In this document: piece after piece, positions 33,287 through 42,265 of the stretch
Numbering within the stretch: position 1 is the first letter of the stretch
Layout: each line of letters starts with the position of its first letter
Assembly (NCBI RefSeq): GCF_009865385.1
Contig: NZ_WWJT01000768.1
Location: 1-43,844, forward strand
From: Streptomyces sp. SID486
GTDB taxonomy: Bacteria > Actinomycetota > Actinomycetes > Streptomycetales > Streptomycetaceae
DNA: 43,844 nucleotides
Direction: 5' to 3'
Notes under the pieces: model-generated
Databases searched by the model: none
What the model was told of the DNA's origin: nothing
The model's input: only the letters and a program-made list of their open reading frames with translations
Translations under genes and position numbers: made by a program

Positions 33287-34423
33287 CTAGAGGCCGTCCC
33301 GGTCGCCGGGCCGGGGTGTCGAGGCGTCCCGGCGGTGCTGGGCGGCGCGGGCCGTGAAGTCCGCGCTGCGCAGCACCCGCTGCACGTTCCCCCAGGTCAA
33401 CAGCGCCAGCTCGGTCTCGGACCAGCCGCGCCGCAGCAGCTCGGCGATCAGGTGGGGGTAGCGGGAGGCGTCGGCGAGGTCGCGGGGGTGGACGACCCCG
33501 GAGTCGTACGTGCCGGACAGGCCGACGCACTCGGGGCCGGCCACGTCACGGACGTGGTCGAGGTGGTCGGCGACGTCCGGGACGGTCGGACCGGTCTGCT
33601 CGGCGGTCAGCGGCACCATGCACAGGCCCTTCGCCGCCCCCAGGGCGACGAGCAGCTCGTCGGGCAGGTTGGCCGGGTGCGGGCGCAGGGCGCGGGCGGC
33701 CGACCGGGTGCACAGCACCGGGGTCTTGGACAGGGCGACGGTCCGTTCGACGGTGGCCGGGGAGGCGCCGGTGACGTCGGCGAGGACACCGAGCCGGTTC
33801 ATCTCCCGCACGACCTCCTCCCCGAACCGGGTCAGCCCGGCCTCGCCGGCCCAGGCGGTGCCCGCGAGGGTGAGCACGCGCAGCCCGAGGTCCCGCAGGA
33901 CGCGCAGGATGCCGAGGGACTCCTCCAGCGCGGCGCCGGGCGCGGGACCCAGCACCACCGCGACCCGGCCGCGGTTGCGCGCGTCGATGACCTGCCCCGC
34001 GGTCCGCACCAGCCGCAGTCCCTCCGGGTGCGCCTCGATGACCGTGCGCACCAGGTCCAGCTGCTCCAGGGCCGCCGCCACCGCGCACCCGCCGTCCGGC
34101 CCGTCGGGCAGGTGCAGCGACCAGAACAGGGCTCCGACGTGCCCTTCGCGCAACCGGGGCAGGTCCGTGTCGACGGCGGTCTCGCCCAGCTCCAGGTCGT
34201 ACCAGGGCATGTGGCGCAGGGCCCAGGGCAGGCCGCTGTAGCCGTCGGCGACCGGGTGCTCGCCGAGCAGGGAGTGCGCCCGGGCCAGCAGGTCGGCGGC
34301 CGAGTCCTCCGCAGGGCCGTACCCCCGGCCGAACGACGCCGGTACGGGCGGAGGGGCGTCCGGCAGGACGTCGTCCTCGCCGACCTCGGTCGTGGTGGGG
34401 ATGTCGTCCTGCAGGTCGGCCAT
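33287..34423 (-). CDS. M19 dipeptidase paralogue without metal-binding residues
   Basis: A 378-residue protein clearly homologous along its whole length to the intact M19 dipeptidase encoded just upstream. All recognisable zinc ligands are replaced. HNDLPWALR becomes YSGLPWALR, the GAEGGH glutamate becomes GPAPGA, the VDLSH histidine becomes ADVTG, the SHSSAR histidine becomes CTRSAAR, and GGDYDGT becomes SGTYDSG. The reading frame is intact and codon use is normal, so it looks like a maintained non-catalytic homologue, not a decaying gene. It carries an extra acidic N-terminus of about 40 residues. The ATG at 34423 follows GGAG. A binding or regulatory role is only a guess. Confidence 0.88.
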   Translation of the reverse strand: MADLQDDIPTTTEVGEDDVLPDAPPPVPASFGRGYGPAEDSAADLLARAHSLLGEHPVADGYSGLPWALRHMPWYDLELGETAVDTDLPRLREGHVGALFWSLHLPDGPDGGCAVAAALEQLDLVRTVIEAHPEGLRLVRTAGQVIDARNRGRVAVVLGPAPGAALEESLGILRVLRDLGLRVLTLAGTAWAGEAGLTRFGEEVVREMNRLGVLADVTGASPATVERTVALSKTPVLCTRSAARALRPHPANLPDELLVALGAAKGLCMVPLTAEQTGPTVPDVADHLDHVRDVAGPECVGLSGTYDSGVVHPRDLADASRYPHLIAELLRRGWSETELALLTWGNVQRVLRSADFTARAAQHRRDASTPRPGDRDGL

Positions 34424-34553
34424 GTCGGGCTCCGTACGTCGTCGCGGGCTACGTCGGTCGTGAGCTACGGCGTGCTGTGGCTGGCGTACCGACACGTTCG
34501 CACGGAGCGCGGTGAACCTTCCTGGTGAGTGGCGCGTTCGGGGGTACGCCGGG

Positions 34554-34582
34554 CGGGGCGGCCGGCCGCGCCGGCCGCCCCG
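34554..34582 (-). terminator. 12-base-pair hairpin after the intact dipeptidase gene
   Basis: CGGGGCGGCCGG (34554-34565) pairs with CCGGCCGCCCCG (34571-34582), 12 bases beyond the dipeptidase stop on the minus strand and before the inactive paralogue. It should separate the two transcripts at least partly. Confidence 0.75.
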
Positions 34583-34594
34583 CGTGGCGGCGGA

Positions 34595-35800
34595 TCAGCC
34601 GCGCGTGCCGTCCAGCGACTCGATGGTGGCGAGGGAGGGGCCGCGCGTGGCCGACAGGTCCCGGGCGACGTCCTCCGCCGCACCCAGTACGCGCACCGCG
34701 TTCTGCCAGGTCAGCTTGGCCAGGTCGGTCTCGGACCAGCCGCGCCCGAGGAGCTCGGCGAGCAGGTTCGGGTAGCCGGAGACGTCGTCCAGGCCGTCCG
34801 GGGTGAAGGCGGTGCCGTCGTAGTCGCCGCCGATGCCGAGGTGGTCGATGCCGGCCGCCTCGCGCATGTGGTCCAGGTGGTCGGCCACCGTCGACACCGT
34901 GGCGACCGGGCGCGGGGTGCGCTCCTCGAAGGCGCGGTGGATCTTCATGGCCTCGGGGCTGGTGTCCAGGTGATGCAGGCCGTGGGCGCGCATGTTCTCG
35001 TCGGCCGCGGCCGTCCACTCCACCGCCGCCGGGAGCACGAACTTCGGCACGAAGGTCACCATCGCGACGCCGCCGTTGGCGGGCAGCCGCTCCAGGACGT
35101 CGTCGGGGATGTTGCGTGGGTGGTCGCACACGGCCCGGGCGGAGGAGTGGGAGAAGATCACCGGCGCCGCGGCGGCGTCCAGCGCGTCCCGCATCGTCGT
35201 CGCCGCGACGTGGGAGAGGTCGACGAGCATGCCGATGCGGTTCATCTCCCGCACGACCTCGCGGCCGAAGGCCGACAGGCCGCCGACGTTCGGCTCGTCG
35301 GTCGCGGAGTCGGCCCAGTCCACGTTGGAGTTGTGGGTGAGCGTCATGTAGCGCACGCCGAGGGCGTGCAGGGAGCGCAGGGTGCCCAGCGAGTTGGCGA
35401 TGGAGTGGCCGCCCTCGGCTCCCATCAGGGAGGCGATACGGCCGTCGCGGCGGGCCGCCTCCATGTCCGCGGCCGTCAGCGCGGGCGCCAGCTGTGCCGG
35501 GTAGCGGGCCAGCAGCTGCCGGACGCAGTCGATCTGCTCCAGCGTGGCCGCCACCGGCTCCGGCTGCTCGCTCGGCACGTACACCGACCAGTACTGGGCG
35601 CCGACCCCGCCCTCGCGCAGCCGCGGCAGGTCGGTGTGCAGGTTCCCGTGCTGGTCGCCGGCGATGTCCAGGACGTCCAGGTCGTAGCCGGCGTGCTTGC
35701 GCAGCGCCCAGGGCAGGTCGTTGTGCCCGTCGACCACGGGGAACTCGCGCAGCAGCGCGCGGGCCGCGTCCAGCGGTGCCGATGGGGTCATCCGCGTCAC
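34595..35800 (-). CDS. Membrane-dipeptidase family (M19) dipeptidase
   Basis: A 401-residue zinc dipeptidase with all expected metal ligands: HND in [14 protein letters not shown], Glu in LMGAEGGHS, His in [12 protein letters not shown], His in [17 protein letters not shown], and GIGGDYDGT near the C-terminus. The family cleaves dipeptides, including those with D-residues. No signal peptide is seen, so it is probably cytosolic. The GTG start at 35800 overlaps the purE stop (GTGA), linking it to the purine genes; an ATG at 35791 is possible. A strong hairpin follows the gene. Confidence 0.93.
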   Translation of the reverse strand: MTRMTPSAPLDAARALLREFPVVDGHNDLPWALRKHAGYDLDVLDIAGDQHGNLHTDLPRLREGGVGAQYWSVYVPSEQPEPVAATLEQIDCVRQLLARYPAQLAPALTAADMEAARRDGRIASLMGAEGGHSIANSLGTLRSLHALGVRYMTLTHNSNVDWADSATDEPNVGGLSAFGREVVREMNRIGMLVDLSHVAATTMRDALDAAAAPVIFSHSSARAVCDHPRNIPDDVLERLPANGGVAMVTFVPKFVLPAAVEWTAAADENMRAHGLHHLDTSPEAMKIHRAFEERTPRPVATVSTVADHLDHMREAAGIDHLGIGGDYDGTAFTPDGLDDVSGYPNLLAELLGRGWSETDLAKLTWQNAVRVLGAAEDVARDLSATRGPSLATIESLDGTRG

Positions 35801-36318
35801 TTCCCGAAGCCGAAGCCGCTCGCGCCCTCGACCTTGGTGCGCAGCCGCTTGCCCTTCTCGGTGGCCTGGTCGTTGAGGTCCTGCTGGAAGTCGCGCATCC
35901 GGTGCAGCAGGTCCTCGTCGTGCGCGGCGAGCATCCGGGCGGCGAGCAGACCGGCGTTGCGGGCACCGGCGACGGAGACCGTGGCGACCGGGACGCCGGC
36001 CGGCATCTGCACGATCGACAGCAGGGAGTCCATGCCGTCGAGGTACTTCAACGGCACGGGCACGCCGATGACCGGCAGCGGGGTCACGGAGGCGAGCATG
36101 CCGGGCAGATGGGCGGCGCCGCCCGCGCCCGCGATGATCACCTTCAGCCCGCGGTCGGCCGCCTGCTCGCCGTACGTGATCATCTCGCGGGGCATGCGGT
36201 GCGCGGAGACGACGTCGACCTCGTAGGCGATCTCGAACTCGTCCAGCGCCTTGGCGGCGGCTTCCATGACGGGCCAGTCGGAGTCCGACCCCATGACGAT
36301 GCCAACAACGGGGCTCAT
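35797..36318 (-). CDS. purE: N5-carboxyaminoimidazole ribonucleotide mutase
   Basis: A 173-residue class I PurE, which moves the carboxyl group of N5-CAIR to give CAIR in purine synthesis. Signatures are [11 protein letters not shown] at the N-terminus, VVSAHRMP with the catalytic histidine, and [12 protein letters not shown]. Its ATG overlaps the purK stop by four bases (ATGA), and its own stop overlaps the dipeptidase start, so three genes are coupled. The C-terminal 20 residues are a charged extension. Confidence 0.97.
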   Translation of the reverse strand: MSPVVGIVMGSDSDWPVMEAAAKALDEFEIAYEVDVVSAHRMPREMITYGEQAADRGLKVIIAGAGGAAHLPGMLASVTPLPVIGVPVPLKYLDGMDSLLSIVQMPAGVPVATVSVAGARNAGLLAARMLAAHDEDLLHRMRDFQQDLNDQATEKGKRLRTKVEGASGFGFGK

Positions 36319-37454
36319 TCGGTGATGGTGCCTCTCAGGTAGCCGGCTGCGTGACGGGCGCGTTCCAGCACGTCGTCCAGGTCGTCGCCGTAGGTGTTGA
36401 CGTGTCCGACCTTGCGGCCGGGCTTCACGTCCTTGCCGTACATGTGGATCTTGAGCTTGGGGTCGCGGGCCATGCAGTGCAAGTACGCGGAGTACATGTC
36501 CGGGTAGTCGCCGCCCAGGACGTTGGCCATCACGGTCCACCGGGCGCGCGGGCGCGGGTCGCCCAGCGGCAGGTCCAGGACCGCGCGGACGTGGTTGGCG
36601 AACTGCGAGGTGATCGCGCCGTCCTGGGTCCAGTGGCCGGAGTTGTGCGGGCGCATCGCCAGTTCGTTGACGAGGACGCGGCCGTCGCGGGTCTGGAACA
36701 GCTCGACGGCGAGGTGTCCGACGACGCCCAGTTCCTTGGCGATCGACAGGGCCAGCTGCTCGGCGTGCAGGGCGAGATCCTCGTCCAGCGCGGGCGCGGG
36801 GGCGATCACGGTGTCGCACACGCCGTTGACCTGCTGCGACTCGACCACCGGATAGGCGACGGCCTGGCCGTGCGGGGAGCGTACGACGTTGGCGGCCAGC
36901 TCGCGGACGTAGTCGACCTTCTCCTCGGCGAGCACCGGGACACCGGCCCGGAACGGGTCGGCGGCCTCCTCGGCGCTCTCCACGACCCACACGCCCTTGC
37001 CGTCGTAGCCGCCGCGGACGGTCTTGAGGACGACCGGGAAGCCGTCGCCCTCGGCCGCGAACCGGACCACGTCCTGCGGGTCCGCCACGATCCGGTGCCG
37101 GGGGCACGGAATGCCGATCGCGTCGAGCTTCGCTCTCATCACCCCCTTGTCCTGGGCGTGCACCAGTGCGTCGGGTCCGGGACGCACGGGGATGCCGTCC
37201 GCCTCCAGGGCCCGGAGGTGCTCGGTGGGTACATGTTCGTGATCGAAAGTGATCACATCGCAACCGCGCGCGAACTCGCGCAGCGTGTCCAGGTCGCGAT
37301 AGTCGCCGATGACGACATCGCTCACGACCTGCGCCGCGGAATCCTGAGGGGTGTCACAGAGAAGCTTGAACCTGATGCCCAACGGGATGCCCGCTTCGTG
37401 CGTCATACGCGCGAGCTGCCCCCCGCCGACCATGCCGACTACCGGGAACGTCAC
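36315..37454 (-). CDS. purK: N5-carboxyaminoimidazole ribonucleotide synthase
   Basis: A 379-residue ATP-grasp enzyme that makes N5-CAIR from AIR, bicarbonate and ATP. It begins [17 protein letters not shown], has [15 protein letters not shown], the ATP-grasp lysine/glycine loop [17 protein letters not shown], and the metal/AIR site [20 protein letters not shown]. The GTG start at 37454 lies 6 bases after a TACGCT -10 box and has no ribosome site, so it is probably leaderless. It is coupled to purE by ATGA. Confidence 0.97.
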   Translation of the reverse strand: MTFPVVGMVGGGQLARMTHEAGIPLGIRFKLLCDTPQDSAAQVVSDVVIGDYRDLDTLREFARGCDVITFDHEHVPTEHLRALEADGIPVRPGPDALVHAQDKGVMRAKLDAIGIPCPRHRIVADPQDVVRFAAEGDGFPVVLKTVRGGYDGKGVWVVESAEEAADPFRAGVPVLAEEKVDYVRELAANVVRSPHGQAVAYPVVESQQVNGVCDTVIAPAPALDEDLALHAEQLALSIAKELGVVGHLAVELFQTRDGRVLVNELAMRPHNSGHWTQDGAITSQFANHVRAVLDLPLGDPRPRARWTVMANVLGGDYPDMYSAYLHCMARDPKLKIHMYGKDVKPGRKVGHVNTYGDDLDDVLERARHAAGYLRGTITE

Positions 37455-37460
37455 ACCCCT

Positions 37461-37466
37461 AGCGTA
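37461..37466 (-). promoter_or_regulatory. -10 box of leaderless purK promoter
   Basis: On the minus strand TACGCT is followed after 6 bases by the purK GTG, so transcription likely starts at the start codon. Confidence 0.6.
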
Positions 37467-37590
37467 TCGGCCACACGGGGGCGGCCGGATCGCGTCCCTC
37501 TCACGATCTCTTACCCGGCACTTTCCCGCCTCTTTCCGATCCGTTTCCGGGGCGTGGCCCAGTCCACAGGCACCGGCGCGCCCGCCCGGC

Positions 37591-37596
37591 TAGCAT
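37591..37596 (+). promoter_or_regulatory. -10 box of the GtrA gene
   Basis: TAGCAT fits the consensus. It would start a short leader of about 33 bases before the ATG at 37637, or a leaderless mRNA beginning at an in-frame TTG at 37604. Confidence 0.5.
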
Positions 37597-37636
37597 GGCG
37601 GGGTTGACGAAACCTACCGACGGGAGCTGCACAGCC

Positions 37637-38143
37637 ATGGAACCTCGTTCCTCGGGGCTGCAACGGCTCGTACGCGAGGTCGTCAAGTTCGGTGCCGTGG
37701 GCGGCGCCGGCGTCCTGGTCAATCTCGGTGTCTTCAACCTGGTCCGGCACGTCTCCGACCTGCCGGTGGTGCGGGCCGGCATCATCGCGACCGTCGTCGC
37801 CATCGTCTTCAACTACGTCGGCTTCCGGTACTGGACCTACCGGGACCGCGACAAGAGCGGCCGCACCAAGGAACTCACGCTGTTCCTGCTGTTCAGCCTG
37901 GTCGGCCTGGTGATCGAGAACGGCCTGCTCTACCTGGCGACCTACAGCTTCGGCTGGGACAGCCCGCTGCAGAGCAACGTCTTCAAGTTCGTCGGCATCG
38001 GCGTCGCGACCCTGTTCCGGTTCTGGTCGTACCGCAGCTGGGTGTTCCGGACGCTGCCGGCCCGGGAGACCGTGGCCAGCGCTGAATCGATTCTGAAGCA
38101 GGAGCCCCAGCAGCAGCCCGCCCCGCGGCAGCGCGTTCCGTAA
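37637..38143 (+). CDS. GtrA family membrane protein
   Basis: A 168-residue protein with four predicted membrane helices, starting VVKFGAVGGAGVLVNLGVFN, with the family motif FNYVGFRYWTYRDRD after the second helix and LFRFWSYRSWVFR after the fourth. GtrA proteins help move or present lipid-linked sugars in surface polysaccharide synthesis. The C-terminal 30 residues are Pro/Gln-rich. The ATG at 37637 has GGGAG about 12 bases upstream; a leaderless TTG at 37604 is possible. The equivalent position next to purK is also occupied by a GtrA-like gene in mycobacteria. It converges on the sensor kinase gene, 28 bases apart. Confidence 0.88.
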   Translation: MEPRSSGLQRLVREVVKFGAVGGAGVLVNLGVFNLVRHVSDLPVVRAGIIATVVAIVFNYVGFRYWTYRDRDKSGRTKELTLFLLFSLVGLVIENGLLYLATYSFGWDSPLQSNVFKFVGIGVATLFRFWSYRSWVFRTLPARETVASAESILKQEPQQQPAPRQRVP

Positions 38144-38171
38144 GGCAGCCCGGCAGCGGCCCTGGAGGGGC

Positions 38172-39443
38172 TCAGCGGACCGTCGGCCGCTCCTCGTCCG
38201 CCTTGCGTGCGGGGGGCGTGCGGGACAGGAACAGACCGAAGACCGGGGGCTGCGCCTGGAGCAGCTCAAGCCGGCCGCCGTCGGCCTCCGCGAGGTCCCG
38301 GGCGACGGCGAGGCCGATGCCCGTGGAGTTCCGGCCGCTGATCGTGCGCTCGAAGATCCGCGCCCCGAGGTCGGCCGGCACGCCCGGCCCCTCGTCGGTG
38401 ACCTCGATCACGGCCTGGTTGCCGGTGACCCGGGTGCGCAGGGCGACGGTGCCGCCGCCGTGCATGAGCGAGTTCTCGATCAGCGCGGCCAGCACCTGGG
38501 CGACCGCGCCCGGCGTGCCCACCGCCGTCAGATGCCGCTTGCCGGAGCTGACGACGGCCCGGCCGGCGCTGCGGTAGGCGGGCCGCCACTCGGCCAGCTG
38601 CTGCTGGATGACCTCGTCGAGGTCGAAGGAGACCGCGGAGCCGGTACGCGGGTCGCGCGAGTTCGTCAGCAGCCGCTCCACCACGTCGGTCAGCCGCTCC
38701 ACCTGCGTCAGCGCGATGGTGGCCTCGTCCTTCACGGTGTCCGGGTCGTCGGTGAGGGTGATCTCCTCCAGCCGCATGGACAGGGCGGTCAGCGGTGTGC
38801 GCAGCTGGTGCGAGGCGTCGGCCGCGAGGCGCCGCTCGGCCGTCAGCATGCGCCCGATCCGCTCGGCGGAGGAGTCCAGCACATCGGCGACCCGGTCCAG
38901 CTCGGGGACGCCGTACCGCTTGTGCCGTGGGCGCGGGTCGCCGGAGCCGAGGCGCTCGGCGGTCTCGGCGAGGTCGGTCAGCGGGGAGGCGAGCCGGTTG
39001 GCCTGCCGTACGGCGAGCAGCACCGCGGCCACCACCGCGAGCAGCGCGACCAGCCCGATGATCAGCAGGGTCCGGCCGACCTCGCGGGTCACGGCGGAGC
39101 GGGGCTCCTGCACGGTGACCGTCTCGCCCTCCTCGCCGTGCTGCGTGGAGTGGATGGTGTCGCCCTCGGGCCTGCTGCCGATCTCGATGGGCGCCCTGCC
39201 CGGCATGCGGATGACCGCGTACTGGTCCTTGCTGACCGGGTTGCGCAGCACGTCCGCGTTCACGTTCTCGGCGGCGAGGATCCGGCTGTCCACGATGCTG
39301 GTCAGCCGGACCGCCTCCGACTCCACCCGCTCCTGGGCGCTGTTGCTGATGGTCCGCGTCTCGACGATCACCAGGGAGATGCCGAAGACGGCGATCACCA
39401 CGAGGACGACGGCGAGGGTGGACTGGATGAGACGTCGGCGCAT
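38172..39443 (-). CDS. Two-component sensor histidine kinase
   Basis: A 423-residue membrane kinase. It has two membrane helices (about 7-27 and 124-147) around an extracellular sensor of about 95 residues, a HAMP region (RLASPLTDLAETAERLGSGD), the phosphoacceptor helix AADASHQLRTPLTALSMRLE with the His, and an ATPase domain with ENSLMHGG (N box), TDEGPGVP (G1) and STGIGLAVARDLAEADGG (G2). It follows the response regulator gene by 41 bases on the same strand. The signal is unknown; the small sensor domain has no motif I recognise. Confidence 0.93.
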   Translation of the reverse strand: MRRRLIQSTLAVVLVVIAVFGISLVIVETRTISNSAQERVESEAVRLTSIVDSRILAAENVNADVLRNPVSKDQYAVIRMPGRAPIEIGSRPEGDTIHSTQHGEEGETVTVQEPRSAVTREVGRTLLIIGLVALLAVVAAVLLAVRQANRLASPLTDLAETAERLGSGDPRPRHKRYGVPELDRVADVLDSSAERIGRMLTAERRLAADASHQLRTPLTALSMRLEEITLTDDPDTVKDEATIALTQVERLTDVVERLLTNSRDPRTGSAVSFDLDEVIQQQLAEWRPAYRSAGRAVVSSGKRHLTAVGTPGAVAQVLAALIENSLMHGGGTVALRTRVTGNQAVIEVTDEGPGVPADLGARIFERTISGRNSTGIGLAVARDLAEADGGRLELLQAQPPVFGLFLSRTPPARKADEERPTVR

Positions 39444-39484
39444 GCTCCGCTACCTGTGGCCTGTGGTGGTGGCTGGGCGAGGGC

Positions 39485-40162
39485 TCAGCTCTTCTCGAAG
39501 CGGAAGCCCACGCCGCGCACCGTCGCGATGTACCTCGGGTTCGCCGCGTCGTCGCCGAGCTTCTTGCGCAGCCAGGAGATGTGCATGTCGAGGGTCTTGG
39601 TCGACGACCACCAGGTGGTGTCCCAGACCTCGCGCATCAGCTGGTCCCGGGTGACCACCCGGCCGGCGTCCCGCACCAGCACCCGCAGCAGGTCGAACTC
39701 CTTGGCGGTCAGCTGGAGTTCCTCGTCGCCCATCCAGGCGCGGTGCGACTCGACGTCGATCCGCACCCCGTGGGTGGCCGGCGGCTGCTGCGGCTCCGCG
39801 GCGCCGCGCCGCAGCAGCGCCCGCACCCGGGCGAGCAGTTCGGCGAGCCGGAAGGGCTTGGTGACGTAGTCGTCGGCGCCCGCGTCCAGACCGACGACGG
39901 TGTCCACCTCGTCGGCCCGCGCGGTCAGGATGAGGATCGGCACGGTGTGACCGTCGGCACGCAGCCGGCGGGCGACCTCCAGGCCGTCCATCCCGGGCAG
40001 GCCCAGGTCCAGCACGACCAGGTCGACGCCGCCCTGCATTCCGGCGTCGAGCGCGGCGGGTCCGTCCTCGCGCACCTCGACCTCGTAACCTTCCCGGCGC
40101 AGTGCGCGGGCCAGCGGCTCCGAGATGGACGCGTCGTCCTCGGCGAGCAGTACACGGGTCAT
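39485..40162 (-). CDS. OmpR/PhoB family response regulator
   Basis: A 225-residue regulator. The receiver domain has the acidic pair in LLAEDDASIS, the phosphoacceptor Asp52 in VVLDLGLPGMDGLEV, and the conserved lysine in DDYVTKPF. A winged-helix DNA-binding domain follows (LTAKEFDLLRVLVRDAGRVV, then ISWLRKKLGDDAANPRYIAT). It pairs with the kinase encoded next. The ATG at 40162 lies 6 bases after TACCAT with no ribosome site, so the transcript is probably leaderless. Confidence 0.95.
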   Translation of the reverse strand: MTRVLLAEDDASISEPLARALRREGYEVEVREDGPAALDAGMQGGVDLVVLDLGLPGMDGLEVARRLRADGHTVPILILTARADEVDTVVGLDAGADDYVTKPFRLAELLARVRALLRRGAAEPQQPPATHGVRIDVESHRAWMGDEELQLTAKEFDLLRVLVRDAGRVVTRDQLMREVWDTTWWSSTKTLDMHISWLRKKLGDDAANPRYIATVRGVGFRFEKS

Positions 40163-40650
40163 GAGGTGATGGTAGACCGCCCGCGAGGGCTGCCGGGGTG
40201 TGATCGGTTCCCGGGATTCTTACCTTCCCGCCCTGCTGGTACGAACCATTGAACTGGAGGTGCGATCGTAGAAGGGACCTTCGGACCCGGTCGCGCGGTT
40301 CCCGCGACACCTGTGATCCGCGTCTCAAGTCCTTCCATTTCCGGCGGTGTCCTGCCGTATGGTGACCTGAACGCCTGTAGTACACCCGGGGGCCTTCGGC
40401 GGACCAGACGCTGAAGGTCTCTTTCGTGTGCGGGCTGGCGCAGACCAGCCTTGAAAGGAATGACCTCTGGCCGGGCTCCGGACGCAGCGACGCGTCGGGG
40501 CGTGGATCCCGGTGGTCGCCGTCGCCACTTCGCGATCCGGAGTGGACTCCCCCTGGGCGTGGGGGTGGACGACCGACCCTGCCGGTGCCGGCCGCACCCC
40601 ACCGGGCGCGCAACGCTCCAGCCGCGCGTCCCGATCAGCAAGGAACGACC
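40163..40650 (+). other. Long divergent gap and possible structured leader of the peptide transporter
   Basis: This 488-base gap holds no convincing gene. A possible -10 for the plus strand is TATGGT at 40358-40363, which would give an mRNA leader of about 280 bases. Within that leader GGCTGG (40433-40438) pairs with CCAGCC (40445-40450), and other GC stems are possible. No known riboswitch consensus was recognised. Confidence 0.5.
40169..40174 (-). promoter_or_regulatory. -10 box of the leaderless two-component operon
   Basis: On the minus strand TACCAT (40174-40169) is followed after 6 bases by the response regulator ATG. Confidence 0.6.
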
Positions 40651-42189
40651 ATGGCGTCCAGCCTGACGAAGGACTCGGTCCGACCGGGCACCCCCGGTTC
40701 CGAGAAGACCTTCTTCGGCCACCCCCGCGGACTGGCCACTCTCTTCATGACCGAGATGTGGGAGCGCTTCAGCTTCTACGGCATGAGGGCCCTGCTCGTC
40801 GTCTACCTGCTCTCCGGCGGCCCCGACGCCGACAAGGGCAGCATGGGCGGCGGCCTGGGCATGGACCTGGCCACGACGACCGCGATCTACTCGGTCTACC
40901 TGTCGATGGTGTACCTGCTCGCCATGCCCGGCGGCTGGCTGGGCGACCGCGTCTGGGGCCCCCGCAAGACCGTCGCCATCGCCGCGATCACGATCATGGC
41001 CGGCCACCTGGTGCTGGCGCTGCCCGGCGGTCAGGCGCCCTTCTTCGCCGGTCTGGGACTCGTGGCGCTCGGCTCCGGTCTGCTGAAGGCCAACATCTCC
41101 ACCATGGTCGGCCACCTGTACGACGGGCCGGACGACCCGCGCCGTGACGGTGGCTTCACGATCTTCTACATGGGCATCAACCTGGGTGCCTTCTTCGCGC
41201 CGCTGATCATCGGCACGGTCGGCCAGGAGGTCAACTGGCACCTCGGCTTCGGCCTCGCCGCGGTCGGCATGGCCATCGGTCTCGCCGCGTTCCTGCTCGG
41301 CACCCGCAACCTGAGCCCGCAGAGCAACGTCGTCCCGAAGCCGCTGGCGGCCGAGGAGCGCGCGTCCTGGCTGCGCAAGGGCCTGATCTGGCTGGCCGTC
41401 GCCGCCGTCTTCTACGGCGTCGTCGGCTTCACCGGTCACTTCACCCTGAACTGGGCGATGATCCCGCTGACCGTGATCGGTCTGATCATCCCGGCCGGTG
41501 TGCTGCTGCGCATCAAGCGGGACAAGGACCTCTCGGACGTCGAGCAGTCCAAGATGACCGGCTACATCTGGTTCTTCGTGGCCGCCGCCGTCTTCTGGAT
41601 GATCTACGACCAGGGTGGCTCCACCGTCCAGGCGTTCGGTGAGAAGAAGGCCGCCGGCTCGCTGTTCGGCCTGGACTTCCCGTCCTCGTGGTACCAGTCG
41701 CTGAACCCGGTGTTCATCATGGCGCTGGCGCCGGTCTTCGCCTGGATCTGGCTGTGGCTGGCCCGCAAGGGCAAGGAGCCGAGCACGGTCGCGAAGTTCG
41801 CCGCCGCCCTGTTCTTCATCGGCGTCTCGTTCTTCTTCTTCCTGCTGCCGCTGGGTCTGGCCTCGGACGGCACCAAGGTCAGCCCGATGTGGCTGGTGGG
41901 CATCTACCTGATCCAGACCGTCGGCGAGCTGTGCCTGTCGCCGGTCGGCCTGTCGGTCACCACCAAGATGGCTCCGGCCAAGTACGCCAGCCAGATGATG
42001 GGCGTCTGGTTCCTCGCGGTCACCGCGGGCGACTCGATCACCGGCCTGCTGTCCAACTCGGCCATCGCCGGCGTCGACCTGAACGGGTCCGGCGCGGTGC
42101 TGGTGGAGGCGATCCTCGCCGCCGTCGCGGGCGTCGCGGTCTACATGTACCGCCGCAACGTGAAGTCCCTGATGGGCGACGTGCACTGA
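40651..42189 (+). CDS. POT/PTR2 family peptide transporter
   Basis: A 512-residue proton-coupled oligopeptide transporter with about 14 membrane helices. The ExxERF motif reads TEMWERFSFYGMRALLVVYL in helix 1. LKANISTMVGHLY and the PTR2 signature FYMGINLGAFFAPLI follow, and a late helix has GELCLSPVGLSVTTKMAP. These proteins import di- and tripeptides. The ATG at 40651 has AAGGA 6 bases upstream. The gene diverges from the two-component system, and an M19 dipeptidase lies nearby, so peptide use is a plausible local theme. A strong terminator follows. Confidence 0.95.
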   Translation: MASSLTKDSVRPGTPGSEKTFFGHPRGLATLFMTEMWERFSFYGMRALLVVYLLSGGPDADKGSMGGGLGMDLATTTAIYSVYLSMVYLLAMPGGWLGDRVWGPRKTVAIAAITIMAGHLVLALPGGQAPFFAGLGLVALGSGLLKANISTMVGHLYDGPDDPRRDGGFTIFYMGINLGAFFAPLIIGTVGQEVNWHLGFGLAAVGMAIGLAAFLLGTRNLSPQSNVVPKPLAAEERASWLRKGLIWLAVAAVFYGVVGFTGHFTLNWAMIPLTVIGLIIPAGVLLRIKRDKDLSDVEQSKMTGYIWFFVAAAVFWMIYDQGGSTVQAFGEKKAAGSLFGLDFPSSWYQSLNPVFIMALAPVFAWIWLWLARKGKEPSTVAKFAAALFFIGVSFFFFLLPLGLASDGTKVSPMWLVGIYLIQTVGELCLSPVGLSVTTKMAPAKYASQMMGVWFLAVTAGDSITGLLSNSAIAGVDLNGSGAVLVEAILAAVAGVAVYMYRRNVKSLMGDVH

Positions 42190-42211
42190 CCTGACACACC
42201 AGGCTCCGCCG

Positions 42212-42245
42212 GAGGGCCACCGCGTCGTCGGACGCGGTGGCCCTC
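42212..42245. terminator. 15-base-pair bidirectional terminator
   Basis: GAGGGCCACCGCGTC (42212-42226) pairs perfectly with GACGCGGTGGCCCTC (42231-42245) over GTCG, between the converging transporter and LAETG-protein genes. Confidence 0.9.
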
Positions 42246-42265
42246 TTCGCGTCGCGCAGGGGCCG

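Noticed and set aside
40451..40666. Small ORF upstream of and overlapping the transporter start
   Set aside because: It is Arg/Pro-rich without recognisable features, its AAAGGA is too close to the internal ATG, and it overlaps the real gene in another frame.
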